The notes under the pieces are model-generated. The model made no database searches, was not told the origin of the DNA, and saw only the letters and a list, made by a program, of their open reading frames with translations. From NCBI GenBank assembly GCA_963606965.1, contig CAVDAL010000081.1, forward strand, positions 1 through 15,564: a stretch of 15,564 bases of DNA, read 5' to 3'. Of this stretch, positions 7,511 through 15,108 are shown one piece after another. Source of the stretch: CAVDAL01 sp963606965 (GTDB lineage Bacteria; Actinomycetota; Coriobacteriia; Coriobacteriales; QAMH01). Each line of letters opens with the position of its first letter. The stretch's first letter is position 1. The translations under genes and the position numbers were made by a program.

Positions 7511-9249
7511 TAGCGCTCACCTTCTTCCAATTGTGAAGCAACAATTTCGCAATAAACTTCACTCGATTCAAGAAGCTGCTCATGCGTACCAATGCCATCA
7601 AGCTTGCCATTGTCCAAAACAATGACGCAATCTGCATCCATTGCTGCGCTCACTCGCTGAGCAACAACCAAAACTGTTGCTCCTTGCGTAACTTGCATAC
7701 AAGCTTGGCGCACTAAAGAGTCAGTCTTAAAGTCAAGAGCTGAAAATGAATCATCAAAAATATAAAGCCCGCACTTCTTCAAAAATGCGCGCGCTATTGA
7801 AATTCTTTGCTTTTGACCGCCAGATAAATTGGTATTTGCCTGCGTTATTTGTGTATTGAAGCTATCTGGTTTTTCCACAATGAAATCATATGCTTGAGCC
7901 GCCTTTGCAGCCTGCTCAACTTCTTCCTCACTTGCTTCAGCATTTGCATAGCGAATATTGTCTGCCAACGTCCCGCTAAATAAAACTGTCTTTTGTGGCG
8001 CGTAAGAAATTTGTTTGCGCAAATCTTCTTGCGGCAAAGTTGTAATATCAATTCCATCTATTAAAATGCGGCCTTCGCTCGGGTCATAAAAGCGCTCGAT
8101 CAAATTGACTACAGTTGACTTGCCACAACCAGTTGAGCCAACAAGAGCATAAGACTTGCCAGCTTCTAAAGTGAAAGACAAGTTATTAATGGCTGGCAGG
8201 TTTGCTCCTGGGAATGTAAATGTTACATTTTCAAAGCGCACTTCATGCGGCTTATTTTCAAGCTGCTTTGCATTTTCTTGCGCATCAGGCGCATCAACAA
8301 TTGTTGGCTGAGTTTCTAAAACTTCACGGATGCGTTCTGCTGCTGCCATTGCACGAGGCCATAGCATGAATATCATCGAAAGCATCATCACAGAAATTAA
8401 GACATGCATTGCATATTGAATTACAGCCATTAATGATCCGACTTCCAAGCTGCCATAATTTGCTTGCATAGCTCCGACCCAAACAAGTGCAACCATCACA
8501 AAATTCAAAACAAGCGTTGTGAAAGGCATGAGCAATGACATGCGGCGCGCAACAGAAACATTTGTTTGCGCCAAGTCTTTATTTGCTGCGGCAAAGCGCT
8601 GCTCTTCAAAATTTTCACGACGAAAAGCACGAATAACGCGAATGCCTGTCAAGCCTTCACGCGTAACAAGATTCAACTTGTCTATGCGCCTTTGCAAAGA
8701 CCTTAAAAGCGGCATTGCAAGTTTAATTATTATTCCAACAAGAATAAGCAAAACTGGAATTGCTGCAAACGTAACCAAAGAAAGCTGCTTGCTAACAGCA
8801 AGTGACATTATGACGGCACCTATGAGCATTACTGGCGACTTTGTTGCCATGCTCAATATCAGCATAATGAAGCGTTCGAGCTGTTGTGCATCATTTGTTG
8901 TTCTTGTGATAAGCGATGATGTGCCAAATTTGTCGACTTCTGATTGGCTCAAGCTAGACACTCGCTTATAAACTGCATTGCGCACATTGCGTCCAAACAA
9001 CATTGATGAACGCGCAGAAAAAAAGTTGCCGGCAATTGCGGCAACAACACTACCAAGCGCCCAAAGCAACATTTGCAATCCAACTTTAATAATGTATGAA
9101 GTGTCACCTGTGACTACTCCATCATTGATTATGTCGCTCATCAAGCTGGGCAATTTCAAGTCACAAATTACTGTGAATATAACGCATAGCATCGCGCAGA
9201 TTGCTGTAACAACAATCTCTTTTCCAAATTCCTTAAATAGTTTTAACAA
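7510..9249 (-). CDS. ABC exporter subunit with degenerate ATPase residues (heterodimer partner 1)
   Basis: This 579-residue half-exporter has six transmembrane segments in about residues 10-300 and a nucleotide-binding domain at about 335-570. Walker A is GSTGCGKST (371-379) and the signature LSGGQ (475-479) is canonical. Walker B reads YIFDDS, so Asp 500 replaces the catalytic Glu, and Gln 531 replaces the switch His (VVAQRVS). This defines the degenerate half of a heterodimeric exporter, and the next gene supplies the complementary motifs. The start is TTG at 9249, 8 nt after the galE stop. It has only a weak ribosome site (AGTGG nearby), so coupling to galE translation is likely. The N-terminus MLKLFKEFGKEIVV fits the family, and the next in-frame ATG would cut into the first membrane helix. 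Substrate unknown; a drug, peptide or lipid are all possible. Confidence 0.9.
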   Translation of the reverse strand: MLKLFKEFGKEIVVTAICAMLCVIFTVICDLKLPSLMSDIINDGVVTGDTSYIIKVGLQMLLWALGSVVAAIAGNFFSARSSMLFGRNVRNAVYKRVSSLSQSEVDKFGTSSLITRTTNDAQQLERFIMLILSMATKSPVMLIGAVIMSLAVSKQLSLVTFAAIPVLLILVGIIIKLAMPLLRSLQRRIDKLNLVTREGLTGIRVIRAFRRENFEEQRFAAANKDLAQTNVSVARRMSLLMPFTTLVLNFVMVALVWVGAMQANYGSLEVGSLMAVIQYAMHVLISVMMLSMIFMLWPRAMAAAERIREVLETQPTIVDAPDAQENAKQLENKPHEVRFENVTFTFPGANLPAINNLSFTLEAGKSYALVGSTGCGKSTVVNLIERFYDPSEGRILIDGIDITTLPQEDLRKQISYAPQKTVLFSGTLADNIRYANAEASEEEVEQAAKAAQAYDFIVEKPDSFNTQITQANTNLSGGQKQRISIARAFLKKCGLYIFDDSFSALDFKTDSLVRQACMQVTQGATVLVVAQRVSAAMDADCVIVLDNGKLDGIGTHEQLLESSEVYCEIVASQLEEGER

Positions 9250-9257
9250 TTAGACCA

Positions 9258-10274
9258 CTACTTACTATATCCATTAGGGTTTTTCTGCTGCCAATTCCAT
9301 GAATCAAGACAAGCTCTTTCTATGTCTAATTCTGCCTTCCAGCCAAGTTCTTTTTGCGCTTTAGAACAATCTGCCCAACATGCATCAACGTCGCCTGCGC
9401 GGCGCGGGCAAATTTCATACGGAATTTCAATATCATTTGCTTTTTCAAAAGCATGCACAAGTTCAAGAACGCTTGTGCCTTTGCTTGTTCCAAGATTATA
9501 AATATGAACGCCAGGTTTATCTGTCAAAGCATTCAGTGCTGCAACATGGCCGCGAGCTAAGTCGACAACATGAATATAATCGCGCACGCCTGTGCCATCT
9601 GGCGTGTTGTAATCGTCGCCAAAAACATTCAATTTTGGAAGCTTGCCAACAGCAACTTGTGTGATATATGGCATTAAATTATTCGGAATACCAGATGGGT
9701 CTTCCCCAATTTCACCACTTTCATGCGCGCCAATAGGGTTAAAGTAACGCAGCAGAGTCACGCTCATTTCCGACTCGACTTTTTGCATATCTGTCAAAAC
9801 GTCTTCAATGATTGTCTTTGTATTGCCATAAGGATTCGTTGGCTTTTTCTTTGGGAAGTCTTCAAAAATTGGATTTGAGTCAGGCTTGCCATAAACAGTT
9901 GCAGAACTTGAAAAGATGATATTGTTGCAAGCATGCGCGCGCAAAGCTTTAAGTAAAGTTATTGTGCCTGTTATGTTGTTATAGTAATAAAGCAGTGGCT
10001 TTTCAACAGATTCGCCAACTGCTTTTAAGGCTGCAAAATGAATGCAAGCATCGAATTTATATTGTGAAAACAGCTGCTCAAGAGCTTGTTCGTCGCAAAT
10101 ATCGCCCTTAACAAAAGGCACATCAACGCCAGTTATCTTTTTCAAGCGTTCTAAAACAATTTCAGATGAATTGCAAAGATTGTCAAAAATAACAGGCTCA
10201 TGACCTGCTTTTAAAAGTTCAACAATGGTATGCGAACCGATATATCCGGCGCCGCCAGTAACAAGAATTTTCAC
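9258..10274 (-). CDS. galE: UDP-glucose/UDP-GlcNAc 4-epimerase (GalE)
   Basis: This 338-residue short-chain dehydrogenase-type epimerase matches the length of E. coli GalE. The NAD-binding motif is VTGGAGYIG at residues 5-13. The catalytic residues are Ser 124 (FSSSATVYG), Tyr 149 and Lys 153 (NPYGNTK), at the same positions as in the E. coli enzyme. RYFNPIGAH and GTGVRDYIHVVDLA are further family signatures. Position 299 is Cys (GDVDACWAD), which in the human enzyme and in an E. coli mutant goes with activity on the larger UDP-GlcNAc/GalNAc pair, so dual specificity is likely. I chose the GTG at 10274 because GAAGGG lies a few nucleotides upstream and the protein then begins MKILVTGG. It sits 8 nt before the exporter genes and probably supplies activated sugars for surface glycans. 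Confidence 0.95.
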   Translation of the reverse strand: MKILVTGGAGYIGSHTIVELLKAGHEPVIFDNLCNSSEIVLERLKKITGVDVPFVKGDICDEQALEQLFSQYKFDACIHFAALKAVGESVEKPLLYYYNNITGTITLLKALRAHACNNIIFSSSATVYGKPDSNPIFEDFPKKKPTNPYGNTKTIIEDVLTDMQKVESEMSVTLLRYFNPIGAHESGEIGEDPSGIPNNLMPYITQVAVGKLPKLNVFGDDYNTPDGTGVRDYIHVVDLARGHVAALNALTDKPGVHIYNLGTSKGTSVLELVHAFEKANDIEIPYEICPRRAGDVDACWADCSKAQKELGWKAELDIERACLDSWNWQQKNPNGYSK

Positions 10275-10293
10275 GCTAATCCCTTCTAACGCA

Positions 10294-10308
10294 CATGCGT
10301 GTCGCATG
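10294..10308. repeat. Short inverted repeat upstream of galE
   Basis: CATGCG and CGCATG flank a 3-nt centre in the 118-nt gap between cca and galE, about 20 bp before the galE GTG. No T run follows, so it does not look like a terminator. It could be an operator or an mRNA hairpin near the ribosome site. The same gap contains a ten-base GCGCGCGCGC run at 10341-10350. I see no convincing promoter in the gap. Confidence 0.3.
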
Positions 10309-10392
10309 CAAGTTTACTGCATCAAGCTGCAATCAACACTGCGCGCGCGCAATAATTTACAGACTTGTTTCCTTAGCGTAATGCAGCAGGCT

Positions 10393-11733
10393 CTAAGAAA
10401 TTAATTTCTTTGCATATGAAAGCAATGCGCAATGTTCATTTGGAACTTTTTCATCTGTAACAGCTGCAAGCAGCTTCTTTAAGATTTTGCCAACTTCAGG
10501 CCCTGCATCAATACCAAGTGCAATTATGTCTTTGCCGCTCACATTCAAATCGCGCAAAGAAAATGCATTCATGGATGCAAGAGTTTGTTCAAAAAGCTCA
10601 CAAACTTTATTGTGGTGAATCAAATTTTCCTTCAATTTTAAATCGCTATGAGCAAGAGCATCACAAGCGCGGACTTCCATCAGCTGATGCATTCTGAACA
10701 CGCCAAGTTTCAAAATTAAGCGGCGCATTGCCCTCGCAGACAAGCTAATAACTCTGTCATGATGCAAAACAAGCTCGCAAATTTCATCTGTTATTGCATT
10801 TGGCATTTTCAAACTTTTGCAAACTTCACGCGCGATTGGCTCGCCTGCTTGCGGGTGACCATAAAAATGACCGCAGCCTTCATCATCCATGAAAAATACA
10901 TGCGGCTTGCCAATGTCATGAACAAGCAATGTGAAGCGAATATATTGGTCAGGAACTGAATATCCAAGAGCACGCACACAATGTTCCCACACATCATATT
11001 TGTGATATTTGTTATGCTGGTCAAAACCAAACATAGGCTTTAGCTGCGGAATAATCTGGCCAAAAACATCCGAATATTCAAGCAGAATATCTTGCGCATT
11101 GTCACCACAAATCAAGCGCAAAAGCTCATCGCGAATGCGTTCGCGCGCAATATTATCAAGCAGCTCTTTATCTTCATGAATTGCACATTTGCATTCTTCA
11201 TCAATTTCAAAACCATAAATAACAGCAAAACGCAGCGCGCGCAAAATTCGCAATGCATCTTCTGCAAAGCGTTCATGAGCATTGCCAACGCACCGCAGCA
11301 AATTGTTTTGCAAATCAGCCTGCCCACCGCAAATATCAACAAGCCCAGCTTGCGAATTGTATGCCATAGCATTCACAGTAAAGTCGCGACGGCAAAGGTC
11401 GCCTTCAATAGAATCTATGAATTCAACATTGTCAGGGTGGCGCCCATCAGAATATTTGCCTTCTGATCTGAAAGTTGTGACTTCAAAAAGTTCATCTTCC
11501 ACCAGTGCAGAAACAGTGCCATGCTTTATGCCAGTATCAAATGTATGCACACCTGCTGCTTCCAGCGCAGCCTTTGTTTGCTGCGGCAAAGCATTTGTGC
11601 AAATGTCCCAGTCGTGAGGCTCAATGCCAAGCAAGGCATCGCGGACGCAGCCGCCAACAATATATGCTTTGTAGCCAGCAGCCTCCAATAAAGAAATAAT
11701 ATGTTCTGCTTTTTGTGGAATATTAATTTTCAT
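10393..11733 (-). CDS. cca: CCA tRNA nucleotidyltransferase (class II, with HD domain)
   Basis: This enzyme adds or repairs the 3'-CCA of tRNAs from CTP and ATP without a template. The 446-residue protein starts with the class II nucleotidyltransferase head: YIVGGCVRDALLG, then HDWDI with metal-binding Asp 41 and Asp 43. RRDFTVNAMAY (115-125) and EDALRILRALRF (158-169) follow. An HD-type domain is seen in the second half (VHDIGKP at 271-277, with GHFYGHP and LHHDRV). A strict CCA-adding versus A-adding enzyme cannot be separated by eye, but presence of a single such gene here favours CCA addition. I chose the ATG at 11733, because the longer in-frame start adds nine hydrophobic residues encoded by promoter-like sequence. 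No Shine-Dalgarno site precedes it, and TATACT ends 7 nt upstream, which suggests a leaderless mRNA. It is the first gene after the htpG terminator. Confidence 0.93.
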   Translation of the reverse strand: MKINIPQKAEHIISLLEAAGYKAYIVGGCVRDALLGIEPHDWDICTNALPQQTKAALEAAGVHTFDTGIKHGTVSALVEDELFEVTTFRSEGKYSDGRHPDNVEFIDSIEGDLCRRDFTVNAMAYNSQAGLVDICGGQADLQNNLLRCVGNAHERFAEDALRILRALRFAVIYGFEIDEECKCAIHEDKELLDNIARERIRDELLRLICGDNAQDILLEYSDVFGQIIPQLKPMFGFDQHNKYHKYDVWEHCVRALGYSVPDQYIRFTLLVHDIGKPHVFFMDDEGCGHFYGHPQAGEPIAREVCKSLKMPNAITDEICELVLHHDRVISLSARAMRRLILKLGVFRMHQLMEVRACDALAHSDLKLKENLIHHNKVCELFEQTLASMNAFSLRDLNVSGKDIIALGIDAGPEVGKILKKLLAAVTDEKVPNEHCALLSYAKKLIS

Positions 11734-11740
11734 ATTCAGA

Positions 11741-11746
11741 AGTATA
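11741..11746 (-). promoter_or_regulatory. Candidate -10 box of a leaderless cca promoter
   Basis: On the minus strand TATACT is followed by 7 nt and the cca ATG, with no purine-rich ribosome site between them. It lies just downstream of the htpG terminator, where a fresh promoter is required. There is no clear -35 hexamer at 16-18 bp. The geometry is the same as at wecA. Confidence 0.5.
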
Positions 11747-11780
11747 ACTGTTAAAAACACGGCTCACGCGACAAAAGCAA

Positions 11781-11820
11781 CAAAATGCCCGAGCGTTCAA
11801 TTTCGCGCCCGGGCATTTTG
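11781..11820 (-). terminator. Intrinsic terminator of htpG
   Basis: CAAAATGCCCG (11781-11791) and CGGGCATTTTG (11810-11820) are perfect 11-bp inverted arms. After one mismatch, three more G-C pairs extend the stem toward a loop of about nine bases. On the minus strand the second arm ends in GGGCATTTTG and is followed by TTGCTTTTG, a T-rich tract. It lies 34 nt after the htpG stop and before cca. The A-rich other flank might allow weak function in both directions. Confidence 0.9.
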
Positions 11821-11854
11821 TGATAGAAAAGAAGAAAGGAGATCTTCGAGAGTT

Positions 11855-13768
11855 TTATTTCATCAATTCGCAAACAGCTGTTGTGAATGCTGCAGTATCA
11901 TCAATCTGCAAACCTTCTGCAAAACATGCCAAATCATAAAGCAGCTTTGTATAGCGTTCAAATTTATCAACGTCATCGCCAGCATAAACTTCTTTAAGCT
12001 TTTCAAAAACAGGATGCTTTGCATTAAGTTCAAGAACACGTTCAGCCTTTGGACGCTCAACGTCTGTGCCTTCAGGCATATTCTGGAAATATTTTTCCAT
12101 AGCCAAGCTAACGTCGCCACCAGCAGTAATGCATGCAACGTCATCTGTCAAAATTGTTGAAGACGTAACTTTTACAACCTTTTCGCCCAAGACAGCAGCC
12201 ATATCTGCATAAAGGTCTGAGTTTTCTTCATCTGCTTGTTTTGCAGCTTCAGCTTCTTCTTCAGAGCTAAAGTCTGTGTCGCCACTTGCAATATTTGCGA
12301 AATCTTTTTCAGCATAATTTTGCAGCGCCATAATGCAGAATTCATCAACATTGCTGCCACAGAGCAAAACGTCAAAGCCTTTGTCTAACGCACCCTTAAC
12401 AAGCGGTGTCTTTTCAAGCTGTTCTTCAACGTCGCCAGCTGTGTAATAAATCTTGTTTTGGTCTTCTGTAGCTGCTGCAACATATTCATCCAAAGTGATT
12501 AGCTTTTTCTCTTTTGCAGATTGGAACAAAAGCAAGTCAGCAAGCAAGTCGCGCAACATGCCATAGCTGCTATAGACGTTATATTTCAATGTATAGCCAA
12601 ACTGCTTGAAGAATTCATCATATTCTTCGCGATTGTCATCGCGCATCTTTGCAAGCTCAGACTTAACTTTCTTTTCAATCTTGCGTTCAATTGCAGTTAG
12701 CTGCCTGTCATGCTGGAGCATTTCACGCGAGATATTCAAGTTCAAATCTGGGCTATCAATGATGCCGCGAACAAAACCAAAGCAATCTGGAATGAGCTCT
12801 TCGCACTTATCCATAATCAAAACATTTGAGCTATAAAGTGCTAAGCCTTTTTGGAATTCTTTTGAATAAAGGTCGCGTGGAGCTTCCTTTGGAATAAAAA
12901 GCAAAGCATCATAATTCAGCGTGCCTTCTGCATGTAAAGAAATCACACGCAATGGGTCATTTGAATCGTGGAATGTTGCTTTATAAAATTCTGCATATTC
13001 TTCATCTGTGACTTCGCTTTTCTTGCGAGTCCAAATTGGAACCATTGAATTTACAGCCTTGCGCTCTGTAACGCTTTCCCATTCTGGCTTGTAATCATCG
13101 CCAGCATCTTCCGGGCGTTCCTTTTCGCGTCTTTCAGTTGTTTCCATCACAATTGGATAACGAATATAGTCGCTATAACGCTTAACCAAACTCTTCAATG
13201 AATAATAATTGAGCCACTGATCATAGTCTGCTTCATCGCTAGATTCGCGAAGGAAAAGCTTAATTGTTGTGCCATTGCCTTCACGTTCGCCTTCCTTAAT
13301 TGAATAGCCGTCTAAGCCTTTGCATTCCCAAACCCATGCTTGGTCGTCGCCATAAGCTTTTGATGTAACAACAACATGATCTGCAACCATGAATGAAGAA
13401 TAAAAGCCAACACCAAACTGGCCAATAATATCAACTTCATCTGATTCTTTAATTTCATCATCAGACTTAAATTCAAGACTGCCAGAATGAGCAATTGTGC
13501 CAAGGTTTTGTTCAAGCTCATCCTTGTTCATGCCAATGCCATTGTCGGAAATTGTAATGCTGCGTTCTTCATCATCAACATAAACATCAATCTTTAAGTC
13601 GCTTCTGTTGATGGATGTATCATTTGCACCAAGAGCCTTTATGTAAAGTTTGTCCAAAGCATCAGACGCATTTGAAATTAACTCGCGCAAGAAAATCTCT
13701 TTGTTTGTGTAAATTGAATTAATCATCAAGTCAAGCAGGCGCTTGCTTTCAGTCTTAAACTTTTTCAT
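11855..13768 (-). CDS. htpG: HtpG, bacterial Hsp90 chaperone
   Basis: This 637-residue cytosolic ATP-dependent chaperone is complete. The GHKL ATPase domain shows ELISNASDALDKL (29-41, with the conserved Glu and Asn), the nucleotide-binding DNGIGM (75-80), the lid/glycine loop IGQFGVGFYSSF (about 115-126) and GTTIKLFL. The middle domain follows, with ISREMLQHDRQL near the catalytic-loop region. The C-terminal dimerisation domain is preceded by an acidic stretch rich in Glu. The ATG at 13768 has AGGAGG 9 nt upstream, the strongest ribosome site of the full genes here. The gene is transcribed alone, ends at the 11781-11820 hairpin, and diverges from pit. The upstream region has no CIRCE element (TTAGCACTC repeat) and no HAIR element, so any heat-shock control must use another site. 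An inverted repeat at 13838-13859 is one candidate. Confidence 0.97.
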   Translation of the reverse strand: MKKFKTESKRLLDLMINSIYTNKEIFLRELISNASDALDKLYIKALGANDTSINRSDLKIDVYVDDEERSITISDNGIGMNKDELEQNLGTIAHSGSLEFKSDDEIKESDEVDIIGQFGVGFYSSFMVADHVVVTSKAYGDDQAWVWECKGLDGYSIKEGEREGNGTTIKLFLRESSDEADYDQWLNYYSLKSLVKRYSDYIRYPIVMETTERREKERPEDAGDDYKPEWESVTERKAVNSMVPIWTRKKSEVTDEEYAEFYKATFHDSNDPLRVISLHAEGTLNYDALLFIPKEAPRDLYSKEFQKGLALYSSNVLIMDKCEELIPDCFGFVRGIIDSPDLNLNISREMLQHDRQLTAIERKIEKKVKSELAKMRDDNREEYDEFFKQFGYTLKYNVYSSYGMLRDLLADLLLFQSAKEKKLITLDEYVAAATEDQNKIYYTAGDVEEQLEKTPLVKGALDKGFDVLLCGSNVDEFCIMALQNYAEKDFANIASGDTDFSSEEEAEAAKQADEENSDLYADMAAVLGEKVVKVTSSTILTDDVACITAGGDVSLAMEKYFQNMPEGTDVERPKAERVLELNAKHPVFEKLKEVYAGDDVDKFERYTKLLYDLACFAEGLQIDDTAAFTTAVCELMK

Positions 13769-13837
13769 TTAAATAAGCCTCCTCATAGCTTTTATGTTTT
13801 GTCGATTGATTTAAAAATTATCGATGGCTGAAATTGT

Positions 13838-13859
13838 AAGAACTTGTAAATAAGTTCCT
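13838..13859. repeat. Inverted repeat in the htpG upstream region
   Basis: AAGAACTT and AAGTTCCT flank GTAAAT. The inner GAACTT/AAGTTC arms are perfect and one outer position mismatches. It lies 70-91 nt upstream of the htpG ATG, a plausible operator position. It overlaps one TTGTAA hexamer of the surrounding cluster. It does not match CIRCE or HAIR. Confidence 0.35.
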
Positions 13860-13944
13860 AGTCCTTGTTACAAATGTGTTACCAAAGGGGAATTTCTTGT
13901 AATAAAACAGTAAAGCGCCGTGAACTTTTGTTTGTAAAGTTTAA

Positions 13945-13963
13945 GTAAAATTTGCGATTTTAC
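13945..13963. repeat. Inverted repeat GTAAAAT-N5-ATTTTAC
   Basis: Perfect 7-bp arms surround TTGCG. The right arm runs into the first of two 11-bp direct repeats, so the same bases belong to both symmetries. A dimeric regulator or a strong AT-rich bend are both possible readings. Confidence 0.35.
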
Positions 13964-13979
13964 AAAAATTTTACAAACA
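13958..13979 (+). repeat. Tandem 11-bp direct repeat, PHO-box-like
   Basis: Two adjacent 11-mers, TTTTACAAAAA (13958-13968) and TTTTACAAACA (13969-13979), differ at one position. A third 11-mer in phase (13980-13990) keeps only GCAAA. The pit ATG begins 76 nt after the second unit. OmpR/PhoB-type regulators bind such 11-bp tandem half-sites. The link to a particular regulator is inferred. Confidence 0.45.
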
Positions 13980-14016
13980 CCGTGCAAATGTAAAACATCT
14001 GCTTTGTAAATTTGTG

Positions 14017-14036
14017 AACATCTTAAGATGTTTTTT
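14017..14036 (+). promoter_or_regulatory. 16-bp palindrome plus T run in the pit leader (operator or attenuator)
   Basis: AACATCTTAAGATGTT is a perfect palindrome, and its last two bases begin a TTTTTT run (14031-14036). As RNA it could form a 6-bp stem with a UUAA loop followed by U residues, the outline of a weak intrinsic terminator. As DNA it could be an operator. It ends 19 nt before the pit ATG. The stem is AU-rich, so efficient termination is uncertain. Confidence 0.4.
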
Positions 14037-14055
14037 AGTTTGAACGAGGTTAGCC

Positions 14056-15108
14056 ATGTATGATTTAGGCAGTTTTTTGAGCACGGTTTCACACGACCCT
14101 GTTCTGGCAATAATAGTTTTACTGACGATGGGTGCAACCATGGTCAATGGTGCGACAGATGCGCCGAATGCTATTGCAACAATTGTTGGCACACGAGCCA
14201 TGAAGCCAGGTCCTTCAATCATAATGGCTGCTATTTGCAACTTTTTAGGTCTTTTTGGAATCACTCTTGTTTCTTCCGCTGTTGCTCATACAATCTTTAA
14301 CATGGTCGACTTTGGCGGAGACTATCACGCCGCTTTGATTGCCCTTGCCGCTGCAATGATTGCCATTATTGTTTGGGGTGTTGCTGCTTGGCGATTCGGC
14401 ATTCCAACCTCACAGTCGCATTCGCTAATTGCTGGAATCACTGGCGCTGCTATTGCACTGCAAGGTGGTCTTGCTGGCGTTAATGGCGGCGAATGGATCA
14501 AAGTTATTTACGGTCTTGTAATTTCCACAGGCTTAGGCTTTGGCTGTGGATATCTTTTCTCAAAGCTTTTAAAACTCATCTTTCGTAATGCCAATAGACA
14601 CCGCGCAAATAAAGGTTTTCGTGGTGCTCAGATAGTTGCCGCCGCTGGTGTTGCGATTTTGCACGGTGCCCAAGACGGGCAAAAATTCCTGTCACTTTGT
14701 ATGCTCGGTATCATGCTTGCCATGGATAAGGCTGTTAATCTTGACACAGTCTCCTTCCCAATCTGGCTCATTATCCTAATGGCATTCACGATGTTTTTGG
14801 GCACTGCTGTTGGCGGCAAACGTATTATTAAATCTGTTGGGATGAGCATGGTGAAGATGGACCAATTGCAAGGATTTTCTGCTTGTCTTTCGGCTTGTTT
14901 TTGCATTGCACTTGCAACATTTACAGGCATGCCAGTTTCAACAACGCACACAAAGACGACAGCTATCATGGGCGTTGGTGCAGAAAAACGCCTGCGCGCT
15001 GTGCGATGGAATTTAGCTGGAAACATGGTCTTGACCTGGGTTTTAACATTCCCGGGCTGCGGCTTGCTTGCATATATTTGCACGAAGCTAATGCTGCTAC
15101 TATTTTGA
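14056..15108 (+). CDS. pit: PiT family inorganic phosphate permease
   Basis: This 350-residue polytopic membrane protein of the PiT family moves inorganic phosphate, usually as a metal-phosphate complex, driven by a cation gradient. The duplicated family signature is visible. The N-terminal copy is NGATDAPNAIATIVGT (31-46) with FGIPTSQSHSLIAG. The C-terminal copy is VAILHGAQDGQKF with GMPVSTTHTKTTAIMG. About ten hydrophobic segments fill the rest, and the length is normal for compact bacterial members. The ATG has GAGG 6 nt upstream. It diverges from htpG across a repeat-rich spacer and is followed 219 nt later by a response regulator gene on the same strand. No PhoU-like DUF47 gene, a frequent PiT partner, is adjacent. 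A related anion such as sulfate cannot be excluded. Confidence 0.92.
   Translation: MYDLGSFLSTVSHDPVLAIIVLLTMGATMVNGATDAPNAIATIVGTRAMKPGPSIIMAAICNFLGLFGITLVSSAVAHTIFNMVDFGGDYHAALIALAAAMIAIIVWGVAAWRFGIPTSQSHSLIAGITGAAIALQGGLAGVNGGEWIKVIYGLVISTGLGFGCGYLFSKLLKLIFRNANRHRANKGFRGAQIVAAAGVAILHGAQDGQKFLSLCMLGIMLAMDKAVNLDTVSFPIWLIILMAFTMFLGTAVGGKRIIKSVGMSMVKMDQLQGFSACLSACFCIALATFTGMPVSTTHTKTTAIMGVGAEKRLRAVRWNLAGNMVLTWVLTFPGCGLLAYICTKLMLLLF

Larger units (their letters stand above)
13769..14055. promoter_or_regulatory. Divergent htpG-pit regulatory region with TTGTAA repeats
   Basis: This is a 287-nt AT-rich spacer without a gene. TTGTAA or its complement TTACAA occurs eight times, starting at 13834, 13844, 13868, 13897, 13932, 13960, 13971 and 14004 (13868, 13960 and 13971 are TTACAA). 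Several have an 11-bp-phased partner: TGTTAC at 13866 and 13877, TTGTAA/CAGTAA at 13897 and 13908, TTGTAA/AAGTAA at 13932 and 13943, and the near-perfect pair at 13958-13979. Direct repeats of 11 bp are the hallmark of PhoB/PhoP-type sites, and pit is a phosphate transporter. I could not assign a confident -35/-10 pair for either gene. Function is inference. Confidence 0.5.

Noticed and set aside
8519..8971. 150-codon open frame on the plus strand within the exporter gene
   Set aside because: It is antisense to a strongly conserved ABC exporter, has no ribosome site and no recognisable domain.
10275..10307. ATG start of galE 11 residues upstream
   Set aside because: The GTG at 10274 follows GAAGGG and begins exactly at the family's MKILVTGG. 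The extension includes the ribosome site and the inverted repeat.
10341..10350. GCGCGCGCGC run as a Z-DNA or regulatory element
   Set aside because: Ten bases is short, and there is no supporting context beyond being in a gap.
11734..11760. Longer cca start adding nine residues
   Set aside because: These codons cover the TATACT box, and the family N-terminus fits the ATG at 11733.
14628..15083. 151-codon open frame antisense to pit
   Set aside because: It is a shadow of the conserved PiT coding sequence without features of its own.
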